64,000 nucleotides of DNA from Glandiceps talaboti (GCF_964340395.1 NC_135550.1:21663676-21727675); one strand, 5' to 3'; counted from the stretch's first letter, positions 33,301 through 46,962 are shown. Made by a program: numbers and translations. Notes: generated by a model from the letters alone, not told the origin.

Positions 33301-36300
33301 ATCAGATTGCCAAGGAATTCTTTTCTCAAAGGAATGGTGATAGTCAGCATACAATTCATGCAATGGGGCATTGCCACATAGATTCTGGTGAGGGTCTATT
33401 CATGCAATAGAAAATTCCCATGTAGATTCTGGTAAGGGTCCATTCATGTGATAGAATAGCATAGATTCAGGTACACTGGGGCATTGATTCTGGTAAGGGT
33501 ACAATGGGACATTGCCACATAGATTCTTGCAGGGTCTCAAACAGTAGGATATTGTCACATAGACTCCGGTAAGGGTCTATTTATGCAATGTGAGATTCAA
33601 GTAAAGGTCTATTCATGCAATGAACCATTGTTACTGTTTAATTGTCAACAACATTCCATATTGTCAAAAAGAACACCTTTATGTCCTTGTATTGGAGAAA
33701 ATTAAGAATGGCTTTTTAAAGATTTCATCAGAAAGATTATATAATCATGATACATATATATCTTATTTGAAATCAGCATGGTTATGGACGTATGATGAAA
33801 CAAAGAGGAAATGTGCAAGGTCATGGTCATCCACATTGATGCTGATGGACCAGTATCCAAACTTTACCTTTGTCTGCTCACAGGTATGTTACCATGTCTG
33901 CTTACATTCATCTACTCACAGTTCTGTTGGTGTTTGTCCACATGTGTGTCACTATGTCATCTTACATGTGCGTCATTGATATGTTTGCTCACATATCACT
34001 GTCTGCTTAAATAAGTGTCACCATGGTTAATCACAGGTGTGCTACCATGTCTATTTAGAGGTGTGTCACCATGTCTGCTTTAACAAGTTCATTACAATGT
34101 CTACCCGTTCTCCACAGAAGGCAAATCAGAAGGCACAAAAACTCATGTTGGGGCTGTTATATATTTAGTTAATGCCATATGAACATTTACAGGAAGGAGA
34201 ATGTAAATTATTTTTTTGCAATAAATGACTTCCATTAGTTGAGATAGCCAAAATGTTGGTCCAGGAGTATCTTAAAAAATTGAAATTGTTGATAAGGTAC
34301 TACGTTTTCTCATATTCTGTACATATTGCCCACAGGCCATGAGCTTCACAATCACAGTGACATCATGGATATTCCTATCTTGAACACTGACAAGATAGCA
34401 TTGAGGCATGTATGAATTAGGAACAGCCAGTAAAACTCTAAAAAACACAATGAATCATATATTTACTTTGCCAGTAGGTGGCATCTGTGCCTCTTCCAGA
34501 CCACTACAGTGTTCAATCCATACACGTCTGTATGCTAACTTTTATCTGGCAAAATATTGACCCTCGGTTTATGGACAATCAAACTGCCAGTTTTTCAATA
34601 TCTTTTCCATAACAGGCGCAACAGTTTGAATGGGTAAAGACCAACTATCCAGGTCTGTATGAGAGAATACAGCAAAAGGTGAAAAGTGGACAGTTTCTAC
34701 CTGTAGGTGGTACCTGGGTTGAGATGGATGGCAATGTTCCTAGTGGAGAATCTTTTGTCAGACAGTTTCTGATCGGTCAAAAGTTCTTTCAAAAAGAGTT
34801 TGGAATCAGATGTAAAGAGGTAAAACTTAGGATTTAGAAATTCACCTTCATCTTGGGTCTTGTGCATAGGTCTGTGGTATTCTTATTGTTTACAATGACC
34901 GTCTATAAATTTATCTATCCTGTAAGTTGTGTATTTGTAAATGTACTGTTTCAACTTGACTGCATTTTGTGCAATTGAAGTACATTTTTTGTCAGTGCAC
35001 CGTACCAGAACAAGATTCTACCATTGTCACTGTTGATAGACAACTTTGTAAATATCAAATTGGCTTTATGAATAGCATTAATACATTTCATATTCAATAT
35101 AAATTGATAATTATACATTAATTTATTGCACTTTTTGATAGGGTGATATTTCTTTTCTAAATCTAGTTTTGGTTACCAGACACATTTGGATATTCCGGAC
35201 AGTTGCCTCAGATTATGAAGAGTGCTGGGATTCAAAGATTTGTCACCCAAAAGATGAGTTGGAGTTTGATCAATAAATTTCCAGTAAGTCAGTGATTTCC
35301 CTCATATATTCTCAGTGTTTGTGTACAAGGGTAAGATGGAGTTGTTAACAGGCCAATCTAAGATAGAAAGTTAGAAAGTATAACAGGGCAGAAGCTTAGG
35401 TATTTGCTACCAGAAATCTACCTTGTAGAAATAAGAGTTGGGTTTTGAGATGAAAACAAGGGAAAGAAAACAAGGAACTAATTTCTTTGATGTGCAAATA
35501 AATTTAAGGTATACCCTAGTATGTGTAAGATACTGATATTTAGAATTAAGAATCATACAGAATAGAAAGCAGGCAAGCCTTTATCAGAAAAGTTATATCC
35601 CCTTTCATCACTATTTACTCTTAAGCATTAAAATGTTCAAAACAACCTATAATTCTCTGTCATTTTCCTTCAGTATTCAAACATGTTGTGCTGCTGAATT
35701 TGTAACTTTATATTTTCTCTATTTCAAGTGAAGGAATAACACTTTCTTTTTTTACCTCCAACACAGCACAATACATTGATATGGGAAGGTATAGATGGTT
35801 CCCAAACATTGGCACACTTCCCACCAGGTGATAACTATTGCATGGAAGGTAAAGTCGAAGATGTAAGTATGATTGCTACAGTTTGATGTAATGTAACAAG
35901 GGACTGAACTAAAAGAGTGATACAGTTGTTGCCATAGTTTCTGAAACATTGCAAACACATGAATTACAGAGAAATGCATTGATCTTTCTTGTGTTTTCAT
36001 CGAAAAATGTAGATTATTTCAGGATTTTTTTCTTCCCTTTAAATAGCTTTTGAAAACACTGAAGAATAACAAAGACAAGGGCCGTGTGAATGCTACCATG
36101 ATGTTGTATGGGCATGGAGATGGTGGTGGTGGACCTACGTAAGTAAATAGTGTTTAGTGATGAAATCATGGCTCTGAGATTTTACTCTCTTTTACGAAAT
36201 GACTCCGGGGGTATGTATATTTTGTGAAGATGAAAAACAAAACGTTTCATTTTCATCATGGAAGCCAAGTGCTTGCAATGACAAATTTATTCTTCCTTCA

Positions 36301-39300
36301 TATGATATACCTCCATTACATTTTGATGATTGAATTATAGTTTTATGATTATGACATGATAAAAAGAATTGTCTCAATGGTTGAAGTTTCTTGCCTACCA
36401 GTTTTTATGTAAACTATTGCCACAGACATTGTCAGTACATGCCAAATTTTTAATTTTTAAAACTTTTTACAGTTTATTCATGGATTTTATCTGATAGTGT
36501 ATTTTATCTTTGACTGCATTTTTATGCAGTCTGAACAGTTGGATGTTGGATATTATTTTTTGAAGGAAGTTAAATTACCTATCCTGTGAGGCACTAAAGT
36601 ACTGGGTATGTTGTATCATGTTTTCATGTAAAAATGTATCACTTCTTTTTTGTCTTGAATTTTTTAGGGAAGATATGTTGGAAAGACTAGTCAGACTAGA
36701 GAATGTTGATGGTTTACCAAAGTAAGTAGATACTGATATTTAATGAAACACGTATTTGAAACATTATAATCAAATGTCTATAGATAGCTATACAAGGGTT
36801 GGTTATTGCAGTAAAGACAAAAGATTGCATAGTTTGGCCACTAGGAGTGCTGTTCACATGCAGCTGTGGCCTGAATGGAAGTGAAAACAAGTATAGTTGC
36901 ATGAGTACTGTGGTCTTCTCTGAAAATTGTCATATCCCAGTGCCTAATGTGCATGTGACTCTCTGGTATATATGTTTTTATTTCCTATACAGAACAGTGT
37001 TTTTTGTGTGTTTATTTTTGTTGTTTTTGCTGACAAATCAATTTTCATCATATTCCAACTGTTACATAATATGATTATATGACTGTCTGATATTGTTCTG
37101 TTTTGTTGATCATGACATATTATTATATTGTTCGACACCCCAAAATTCAGCCCTGTTCTGCCAAACCTGTATTCAAGCCTTCTCAAATATTGTTGGTTTT
37201 TTTTAAATACATTGTATTGTAAGTTTTTTCTGTGATGTGATGTCATTCATTTTTCTGATATGTGTATACTATTTGTGTTATTGATGAGGTTATGCAGGTG
37301 AAAGAAAACACGATCTTAATAAATTTATTTGCATACTGTTGATAGTTGATTACATTGCTATTATTATTCTCCAGGGTTGCCATGTCAACCCCTGATAAAT
37401 TTTTTGAAGATATAGAAAAGAATTCCCATGATGTGTGTAAATGGATCGGTGAATTATACTTAGAATTGCACCAGGGAACTTTTACAACTCAGGCAAAGGT
37501 AGGAGCATTTAACTATACAGTTACTTATTCTCCAAGCTGGCAGAATTTAAATTATTGCAAACTCTAAAAAAAAAAATATCAAGGAGTTTCGAAATTAGTC
37601 TTCTTTGGAAGACCACAAGATAACAAGTTCATTGAAATTTTCCCCCTGTTCACTTTGTAAAGATGTTTCAATCTATAAACATAATCACATTGGAGAGAAA
37701 TCCATTGTCTATACCCTAAATCACCTAAAAATGAAAGTGGTGGTTTGTTGTTAGACATTTAATTGCCTGGAAATCTACACAACAGTGACTGGTAACAAGT
37801 ACTTTCATAGGACTGATACAGAAATTATGCTTTCTTTCCAAAGCTTACATTTCTGCAGATTAAAATAAGTGCTAAATGTTTGTGTCGTTTTACCTTTTTT
37901 CCCCTTTTTGTTTTGTTTTGTTGACTGTTTTTTTTAAAGTGAAGATACCACATTACTAAACTAATACATGGGATTAGTTTACAATAGCCAAATACTGTAC
38001 AATATTGATACCCTTTGATGTATTGGCTACAAAGTAGCTAAGTCTTTTTGAATTAGTTACATTGACTGTCTAACAAGACTGTTTGTTATGTATACAGTCA
38101 TGCTATGTGTTGTCTGTTACAGATCAAACGATATAATCGAAAACTTGAATTTCTCCTTCATAACTTGGAAAGTATAGCAACTATAGCCTGCATCAAAAAC
38201 CAATCTTACCAGTATCCTCAACAAAAGTTATCTCAGATGTGGAAGAATTTCCTTCTGAACCAGTTCCATGATGTATTACCCGGGAGCTGCATTGAATTGG
38301 TAGGTCGTCATTCTAATATGACCCTTCTAGGTGGCTACAACAGTGTTAAAGTTTTGAGGTTCTCTGTTTCATGGGTGATACTCAGATACAGTCTAATCCA
38401 ATTGAGGCTGATATTCAGTGTAGAGAAAACTGTCACATTGTCAATATTTACAGTCTCGGTATGGATTTTTGGGTTTTCATGTCAAAGTTTGGCAAATGAT
38501 CTTTATAATCCTTCTAATCCTTACAGAGTCCTCTAAAATGGTATCTTGAATCATTTAAGGTTTTTATCATAGATTTAATAGGACGCAATTAGGAATACAG
38601 TAGTATGCATCCTATTTGTTATTTAAATAATGTGTGCACCTGCTAGGTTATGCTTTGAACTTAACAATCGCATTCACAGGATGTCCTCAAATTATTATTT
38701 GCTGTTTGTTTGTTTGTTTGTTTGTTTGTTTGTTTGTTTGTTTGTTTGTTTCGGTGGCTGCTTTTACATAAGGGGCAGAGCTCATTATAAACAGAAATTA
38801 GTATTTTGAACTTCTTGTTTTATTTATGTAAATAATAATAAGCTTGTGTTGTGCAGGTTGTAGAAGATGCTATCAAGTTATACAAGGAAATAGAACAAAC
38901 TGCAGGCACTGAACTCAACAAGGCATGCATTGCACTCAGTGATGTCACTGATAAGGTATAGATTTGTCTTTGTCAGCTATATCAATATTTGTCAAGTTAT
39001 CCTTATCATTTTTCTAATATTTCTAAATTGATATTGACTCTAAATCTCTTGCAGTGTATTTTCAGTACTCTTATCAATGGAAATATGGTCTACAAGTTTG
39101 TCACCAATACATGTTCACAAATGTAACTAGCACATGATTACACATTGAAGGACTTGTTCATAACTGAAATACATGTATGGTCAACTGTGCTTGAATAAGT
39201 ACCAATGACAATATAAATTTTCTTTCCAGAATTCCAGATTTTTGCAAACTGTCATAATGGAATGATAAGAATCTTTTGCATATAGTAAAGTTTCATGATA

Positions 39301-42300
39301 TCTGTTTGTTAAAGTGTACATGTTAAAAGTTACGTTACTTTCATTGTGTTTTCAGACAAACATGCAACCATCCACCACAGTCCTAAACACACATGCATGG
39401 GAGAGAATTGAAGTTGTTACACTCCCAGACACAGGAGCGGGAGAATTGCCAGCCAAGAAAAGACAAAAATTGTCCAAAGGTATAGGAGAGATGAACAGAC
39501 ATGGCCAAACAATTGGTGAGTGATAATGAAAAGAGATTCTTGCACCTTATTGTCAGTAAAAAAAAAAGACATTTTATTAAATGTATACAATTGGATATTT
39601 GTAAATTTATACAATTCATGTGAAGTCAGTGGTCATTTCTGATGATCTCTCCTAATCTGTACAAATCTGATTTTGATATGGTGACAGTGTAGGTGATGAA
39701 ATTTCCAAAAAGTTAGTGAAAGTTCTGTGTTTCTGTCTTTGCAGAAAAATTAACATTTTGATTTTGATACAATTATATTGACAAACTGTAGCTGCCGTGA
39801 AAGCTTCACCATTTGGCATAAGTGCATTGACAGAAGTGGATGTTGAACCAGTCCAGATACACCAAGATGAGGAAGGGATTACTCACATACAGAATGAATA
39901 CATATCAGTACAAATAGATCAATGTGGTAGAATCGCCTCACTGTGTCATAAGCCATCTCGTCGGTAAGTTTGTTTGCTTTTTTTAATAAGAAAAACCAAT
40001 GCTTGTTTGTTTGTTTGTTTCTGACTATCTCCTCCTCACTATGTTATGGTTCAAAGATTCTTTGAGATAAGCCAACATATTACTTCTGAGTCAACTACTT
40101 TGTGCATTTACCCAGTAATCGTATTGGTAGCCCAAATGATAGTTTCAATTATATTTGGAGTCTGGGTCCAAATTTGTCATTGGTAACAGTGTTTTTGTGT
40201 AGGGTGGTATTAAGTTTGTAAAGCCAGGTAGTTTTATATAAAGTTCCCACCAAAATACGGTATGGAGATCTACCCAAAGTTTACCTGATTTCCTTCTCCT
40301 ATGTATTAGTTTCCACTGTCTGGAAATTGGGTGCACAGTTTGATAAAGTATTTGAAGGCACTTTCACCTGTTGAGTGTTGATTTCACCTGTTAATTCTAC
40401 TGATGTCTTTTGTCATTGTAAGACCATATGTGCACAAACCAGAAGTGATAAGCCCAATAGTTCATTACATACATGTCACAATAGCACTATCTATAAACAT
40501 ATTCTACATCTCAATTACTCATTTGAGTATTCATTTGAGTTTACGTCAAAGATTGATGTTATTATGTATACTGTGATATCATGATTATCAATTTCTCAAA
40601 ATTTCGATTTTAGGGAAGCCATACCATCTGGTAACTTGGGAAACCAGTTTGTTCTTTTTGATGACATTCCATTGTATTGGGATGCTTGGGATGTTATGGA
40701 CTATCATCTGGAGACACGGTATGTATATGCATGTAAAGAGTTGTCATATCAAATGTGTTTATGCCAGGTACCAGGTACGTATGCTAAGAGTTGTCATATC
40801 AAGTGTGTTTATGTCAGATACCAGGTAGATATGCTAAGAGTTGTCATAGCAAATGTGTTTATGTCAGATACCAGGTGCGTATGCTAAGAGTTGTCATATC
40901 AAATGTGTTTATGCCAGGTATTAAGTACATATGCTAAGAGTTGTCATATCATATTTGCTGTACTTCTTTGAGCAAGCAAGGAAGTTTTCATATGTGTATA
41001 GTATGAATGAAACATTATTGTCTTTATGTTGCATTCAGCCATGTATGAAATATTTTTGTGTCAACATACAGAAGTTGGTTTAAAGTGGTGGCAATAAATG
41101 AAAAGAAAACCCTTGTGAGTCAGAAGACATTTTTATTGGTTTTAAAAATGTTTCACCAGTCATGTAAAGCAAGTGATATTAACTGAATTTTGACCACACT
41201 TTGACATATTTTGGAATATCCTTACAAAGTACAGAATGATGTTGTCTTCAAAGAAGTTAATATTCCCTTATTTTGATGTTAATTCCATAAAGAAAACCTA
41301 TAACCACAGTGAAGAAAGCAGCCCAGATAGTTGAAGATAACAAACTTTGCTGTGCTGTTGAAGTGTCCTTACAAATATCTAAAGACAGCTATATTGAGCA
41401 AGTCATATCGTTAGATGCAACATCAAAATACTTAAAAATGGATACCAAGGTATTGTACCACAAATCATACTTGACTTTATTTTTAGAAATCTTGTGATGA
41501 GAAAAAGAATATTTTAGAGACCATAAATAGAATGAAGTGTTTGTTGTTTTTTTGAATGTTTTATCTGCTAGATATGAAAGGAAAGAGAAACACAGGATTT
41601 ACATTTGAATGGTTTGTATTGAATAGACGAAATACATCTATTTCATATTGTTTTTGCAAAAATTATGGAAGTCATTTTTCTTGAATGATTTATTGCTTAT
41701 CGTTTGTATTTCTGGAAGGTATGTTGGCATGAGAACAGAAAATTTCTGAAAGTGGAATTTCCAGTGACAGTAAGGTCTATGAATGCAACGTATGAATGTC
41801 AGTTTGGACATCTAGAGAGACCAACTCATGGTAACACATCCTGGGACTGGGCTAGATATGAGGTAAGTGTGTCAGTTTGGACATTTAGAGAGACCAACTC
41901 ATGGTAACACATCCTGGGATTGGGCTAGGTATGAGATAGTGTTACATTATGGGAAAAGTAATGTTACATACTGATTTTGATCTGAACATGTAAGTAGTGC
42001 ATCATGGGATATCATATAGTATGTGGCGGATAAACAGCACATAGTTGCTTAAGAGGGAGGTATTCATTATCACATCCTCAGATATGGCCTGGTATGAGAT
42101 AATTGGTGCATTTCACAACTTTGGTATTAGTGGTTGCAGGTGAAATAATTGATTTTTTTTAAATGATATTTTAAATACTTTCACATCTTGCTATTGAGAT
42201 TACACTGTTACTCAATATGTGAAAAGTGTTATTTAATGTAGTATGTATATGAAATGGTTTGAAGTCAAGAAGTTAAGTTTGTAAGAGCATTGCAGAAATA

Positions 42301-45298
42301 AAGCTGTCATGATATATTCACTACACATCCATTTATTCAGATTGTACAATATAACATCATATTACTCTGACAATTGCAAATTTCAAAACTGACCTTTTTT
42401 TTGTCAATTAACTGTATATTGTATGACTTGTACATTGATAGTGATATTTCTTTTGGCAGGTGGTTGGACAGAAGTGGGTTGATTTATCAGAACATAATTG
42501 GGGAGTAGCTGTATTAAATGACTGCAAGTATGGACATTGTACCCAGGCCAATGTTATCAGATTATCATTGTAAGTAGTGTGTTCATACATTCTGACAGAA
42601 TTGGGTTGATTTATCAAAGCATAATTGGGGTGTAGTTGTATTAAATGACTGCAAGTATGGACATTGTACCCAGGCCAATGTTATCAGATTGTCATTGTGA
42701 GCAGTGTGGTGATACACTGTATACATTTAGTGGCAGTGCAGTAGACTGAAGAAGTTATAATCTGAACCCAGAATGCTTTATTGTATGGTATTTTGTTATC
42801 TTAGTCTTGAGTTGTCTTTGCAGTATTGAACCTCATAGCCTTGCAGTAGGACCCTCCTCCCACCCATCCCCAACTTCAAACAAATAACTGTCTGTGATAA
42901 CAGCATGCATGGGATATGTGTAACACTTATTAGGATGTGTAAAGACATAATAAAAAAGGAAAACCGTTTTTGATTTGTATGCAAAACATGATAAGACTGC
43001 CAGTGTCTAAAAATATGTGCTTTACAGCAACAACTCAAACATCATGACAGCTAGAAATTAATCTGGGAGCCACTATGATTTTGTCAAAGTGGCATCTTAC
43101 TGGAAGGGTCATCTAAAAAGGTTGTACAGTGAAGCATATCGACACACTACTCTTTTGGTCGTCGAGCACATTTCTCAAATTTGCTTATTATGAAGTAAAC
43201 ATGATAATATTGTAATACAAAGGATTGTGTAAGAATTAATATTGGATGGTTTTCCATCATTCCCTCTCTTAATATTCCAATGTTCGTCCCTCGCACATTT
43301 TATTCTGACCCCTTTTGTTTGGTCTCTTCATCAGGTTAAAGTCTCCAAAAGCTCCTGATGCAAATGCTGATATGGGAGATCAGGATTTCTCTTATGCAAT
43401 ATTACCACATACTGGTGAGAACTTAGTAGATTTGACTCCTCTGCTCATTCATGTCCGTCGTCGTCCAACATTGAAGCATAAAATCAAGATAAACTTTGTT
43501 TACAAAATTGATGTACAACTAGATTTTGATACCCATCATAACTGAACTTTGACATCTACCTTTGACATTATGTTTATGTTCCCAGTTCTATATTTGTATA
43601 GTCAAATATTCTATAATTTTATAGGAACTTTCCAAGATGCTGGTGTCATACAAGCTGCATATGACATGAACAATCCACTTCACCTATGGGCCAACCCAGA
43701 CACTGTATCAACCTCCTGTGAATCTTTCTTTGAGTTAGACACCTCAGCAGTTATTTTGGATACAGTTAAAAAAGTAAGCACCAGTGATTGTGTATCTTAT
43801 TTGTCAGCTGTTAGATGTCTTTGTGATGAAATTCTGATAACATTGCCATGAATTACTGTATATCCTAGTAGTGTTGTGTTACTTGAAATGTAGGAAAAGA
43901 AACACATTTGCATAACAAAACATTCAAATCATAGGCAAATTAACCATGATGCTTAGGTAAGCACTGGGAGGAACACTGATCAGTTATTTCACAAAATGAC
44001 ATTCAGCTTCAAATTTGTTTTCATCATTAATAACAAATCTGAGGTAGATTCTACGTATTTACATGTACCAGTCCCGTAACAAAAACACTGGTATAAAGAA
44101 ACCGTGGCAATGTAAATGGAAGCAGGTAAATTTTACCAGAGAGAGTAGAAGTGAGACCTCTATTGTACCCACTTTATTACCATCCTTATCAAGTATACCT
44201 GTTGTATCTTTGTGAACAATGAACATTTTATCGTGAGAATGAATGTTCATGGACTCTGCATTCATACTTAGTAACGAATATTTCTTGGAAGCAAATCCCA
44301 AATTTTGGCCGATGTCTCATCAGCATCATCAGGGGTGTACTACATCAACCGGGATGCAGGCATGGAGATCACAGCTGTTTCTCTCAAGCTCATTTGATGT
44401 GTCTCTTCCAAGACACATGACAAATAGTCCATTGTAGTACACTCCTGATGATGATGACGAGAAGTTGGCAAAAATTTTGGATTTGCTTCCAAGAAATATT
44501 TTGACTCTGTGAGTAGAAATTTCATTTCTAAAACATTTTGTTGTTGTTTTTTTCAGGCTGAGGACCAAGATAATGTCATAGTACTACGTCTGTATGAATC
44601 ATTTGGCAGCAGTGTTGAGGTGACATTATCAAGTCAGCTACCAATCAAACGAGTTGCCAGGTATAAACTGATTTTCACATAATAGTTATTTTAACAAATG
44701 TGTATTTAAAAAAATTATTACTTATACATTCAGCAGTATTTAAAGTGTAACAGAACTTGACTTGTTCGACAGAACTGGAGACCCACCGATGAAGAGGAGC
44801 TCAGTCTCTTCGAAATATTTGGGTTAGAACTGTATGGTTCATGATATTATTTATACATTCAGACTTATAGAATTCGTTTTTGAACAATAATAGACACCAA
44901 AAATTTAATTTTGATTGATTTATCGTCAAAAGTGTGGTGTATATCAAGATAAAAAGCTCATACTTAAATGTTCATTTACAGTGATAGAAATCAATACATG
45001 TTATATATTTGGTAACAAGCTTATACACAGATGGAAACCAATGTCTGTATAGTGTATGGCTGTATGTTGAAGTATAAACCTGCATTAATACTCGAAATAG
45101 TATAGATATTGATATCGATATAAAATGATAATAATAGTCAACTGCGTCATAAAAGATATTGACTGGTTTGTTGAACTTTTTTTCAGGTGCAATATTTTGG
45201 AAGAAGTAGAAGAAGGGAGTCAGTTAGAATGGAAAAACCAGGGTGTACATCTTACATTCAAACCATTTCAGATAATTTCGTTCTTAGCCTATCTGTAA
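29206..45298 (+). CDS. MAN2C1: Cytosolic alpha-mannosidase (GH38), MAN2C1
   Basis: Trims mannose from free oligosaccharides in the cytosol. Exons: 29206-29315, 30109-30234, 30610-30706, 31225-31322, 32471-32645, 33198-33387, 33777-33883, 34616-34819, 35167-35283, 35767-35862, 36047-36138, 36668-36721, 37375-37498, 38123-38299, 38857-38955, 39356-39515, 39792-39963, 40614-40718, 41293-41449, 41719-41862, 42460-42569, 43335-43414, 43625-43773, 44557-44660, 45187-45298. Every junction keeps frame, giving 1052 aa (human 1040). GH38 landmarks: metal-binding HID at 262-264 in [15 protein letters not shown], and the predicted nucleophile Asp374 in [17 protein letters not shown]. Also [13 protein letters not shown] and [20 protein letters not shown]. 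No signal peptide, as expected for this cytosolic member. It shares a promoter region with POLA2. Several introns contain tandem copies of exon ends, and exon 21 has a usable duplicate. Confidence 0.96.
30262..30320. repeat. C-rich / (CA)n tract, MAN2C1 intron 2
   Basis: CCCCACCCACCCCCACC passes into a C run and then (AC)n, 28 bases downstream of exon 2. Confidence 0.9.
31806..31948. repeat. (CCAT)n / (TTCA)n microsatellite, MAN2C1 intron 4
   Basis: Tetranucleotide array that shifts from CCAT/CTCC units to CATT units and back. Long ORFs here ([16 protein letters not shown]) are repeat artefacts. Confidence 0.95.
33364..33626 (+). repeat. Tandem copies of the MAN2C1 exon 6 end and donor in intron 6
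   Basis: The exon 6 end CACATAGATTCTG|GTGAGG and the following TCTATTCATGCAAT recur about five times in degenerate form (GTAGATTCTGGTAAGGGTC, CACATAGACTCCGGTAAGGG and others). Several copies keep a GTAAGG donor-like hexamer. Confidence 0.85.
33872..34103 (+). repeat. Tandem copies of the MAN2C1 exon 7 end and donor in intron 7
   Basis: The junction GTCTGCTCACAG|GTATGTTACCAT is the founder of about eight degenerate ~24-bp units (GTCTGCTTAAATAAGTGTCA, GGTTAATCACAGGTGTGCTA, GTCTATTTAGAGGTGTGTCA and others). Confidence 0.8.
38704..38750. repeat. (TTTG)n microsatellite, MAN2C1 intron 14
   Basis: About 11 TTTG units. Confidence 0.95.
40719..40950 (+). repeat. 50-bp minisatellite directly after exon 18, MAN2C1 intron 18
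   Basis: Four to five units of exactly or nearly 50 bp, each with TATGCTAAGAGTTGTCATAT and GTGTTTATG, ending CCAGG. The array starts at the exon 18 donor (ACG|GTATGTATATGCATG), and each unit boundary reads CCAG|GTACGTATG or similar, a donor look-alike. Confidence 0.9.
41869..41934 (+). repeat. Duplicate of the MAN2C1 exon 20 end in intron 20
   Basis: The last ~57 bases of exon 20 (41806-41862, encoding [20 protein letters not shown]) are repeated 63 bases downstream with few changes. The copy's donor is lost (GAGATAGTG instead of GAGGTAAGT), so it is probably not spliced. Confidence 0.9.
42599..42696 (+). other. Duplicate of MAN2C1 exon 21, possible alternative exon 21b
   Basis: A 127-bp unit (42467-42593) holding most of exon 21 and its donor is repeated at 42594-42720. 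The copy has a usable acceptor (CTGACAG|AATTGG) and donor (CATT|GTGAGC), an open frame ([20 protein letters not shown]...), and the same entry phase 0 and exit phase 2 as exon 21 (98 versus 110 nt). Only 29 bases separate the two, too few for an intron, so the two exons could only be used alternatively. Confidence 0.7.
44277..44500. mobile_element. Foldback element (224 bp), MAN2C1 intron 23
   Basis: The left arm AATATTTCTTGGAAGCAAAT is matched by the right arm ATTTGCTTCCAAGAAATATT. The arms extend ~65 bp, including GTGTACTAC/GTAGTACAC at the inner ends, with scattered mismatches. Confidence 0.85.
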
Positions 45299-45902
45299 AA
45301 ATCATACACATTGGTCTGAGCAATTAAAATTTGAAGTTACACTAAAACTTTTAGATACCAGCACTAAACACCAGGGTGCACACACTTAGTAGTTGACGTC
45401 TGGAAATACAAAGTCTCATATATTTTACATAGTAAGCAATTCTATTTTGCAAAATGTGCATTCTGCCATAGTTATAATTGGCAGGTATTTACAAGGATTT
45501 AATCAAACAGAAAATTAATAAGCATATATCTCTGAAAAGAAAGCAAGACTTAGTCTAGGAAAAGCAGAAAACTCCTTGTATAAAGTTGTCTACTCATTCA
45601 GGCAAATGCATGGACTGCTTATCAATATCAGTAGGTATATCCAACTGAGATACTGGTAGGTCATAAAATCTTCAAGCACAATGTACTTTACTGTACACTT
45701 GAGCATGTGCAGTAAACATGTAGACTAACTTGGAAACCAATTCTAGTAATCTATCAACATCTATGTAAACGTTTTTATTCGAGGTTAGGTCAAATCAGCT
45801 GTAAAAATTTCTTTTGATTCAGTGCTTTTAAATTGAATTGTTTCTAAAGCAAATTTATCAGTACTACAGGAAAATCTTAAATTCTAATAAACCTGTGAAA
45901 GC

Positions 45903-45941
<39 letters not shown>

Positions 45942-46105
45942 ACTGAGTTTAATTCAATTACTGCATTGTCCTGTATAATAGCCCGGTAACTATTTTGTCT
46001 GATAATAACCACCAAAAACTACAGTCTTATACCAGGGGTAAAAATAGTGGAAAGCACTTGAGCACAGTGTCGGAATATACCATATAACCAGATTTAAACT
46101 GAATG
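45299..46105. other. MAN2C1 3' region
   Basis: AATAAA at 45886-45891 is a likely poly(A) signal about 590 bases past the stop. A (TG)n tract lies at 45907-45940. No further gene seen. Confidence 0.5.
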
Positions 46106-46962
46106 CCTTCCGTAAGGGTAGTCTTGCAATTTCATGATTTATGCAAGAAATTTAGCTCTACATCTGTGATTTTTTCAAGTCCCAGTGAAAGTTAGTTGTC
46201 AAAAAACGTTGTTCAAATGCCAAGAAAGCTTGCCATCCTTGACTGCACTCGGCTTACATGATCCCCTACATACCCGAGATATGTACACCCGTTTGCACGG
46301 CAAATAATAAACGAAATTGAAACCCGCACAACATTGCTATTACGCATCAGAAAGTTTACATACATCATGGTACGCATCGTAACAGTTGAACAACTTTAAT
46401 ACAGTGAAGTGATAAGGTATTATTGCCCTACTTCCCTGAGTAAAGTGTATACATTCTTGTTTCGATTGAGATTGACAGACACACCATCTGCTCCAAATTG
46501 TATACATGCATGAAAGGTGTGAAGTGAGCAGATGATCGTGACTGTATATTTTTGCAATAAAGTTTACAGATGATGTGTATTTTCAGTGCTCCCCTCCTTG
46601 CTTTGATGTAATAATCTTTAGATTCAATAATGATATCAATACGAACACTTGAAACCCCTGAAAACAGAGTCTTTCAGTGTAGAACAACAGCATACCGTAG
46701 CTTCCTGGTTTACCTTACATCGACGTTGGAGGTGCACTTTCGAAACAAAGCGTGTGCGACCAGACGATCGATCAATCAATTATGCAAATTGCTCATTAAT
46801 ATTCATGGGATTTTCACCAAAACCTAATAAGTTCTTGCCATTACTCAATGGAACATTTGTGCCAAATTTCGTTTGAATTAAGCCAGCCGCTTTGGAGAAA
46901 ATGACACAGACAGACACACACACACAGACTTTCACCCACTAATACATCACTTCCTTACGGAA
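46106..46962. mobile_element. Possible interspersed element with short inverted ends
   Basis: CTTCCGTAAGG near 46108 and CCTTACGGAAG near 46951 are inverse. The right part reads CAAATTTCGTTTGAATTAAG, then CAGCCGCTTTGGAGAAAATG, then a (CACA/GACA) tract, a layout common at the ends of dispersed elements in marine invertebrates. No protein domain was found. Confidence 0.4.

Noticed and set aside
40719-40950. CRISPR-like array
   Set aside because: Head-to-tail 50-bp units without spacers, inside an intron of a metazoan gene; it is a minisatellite.
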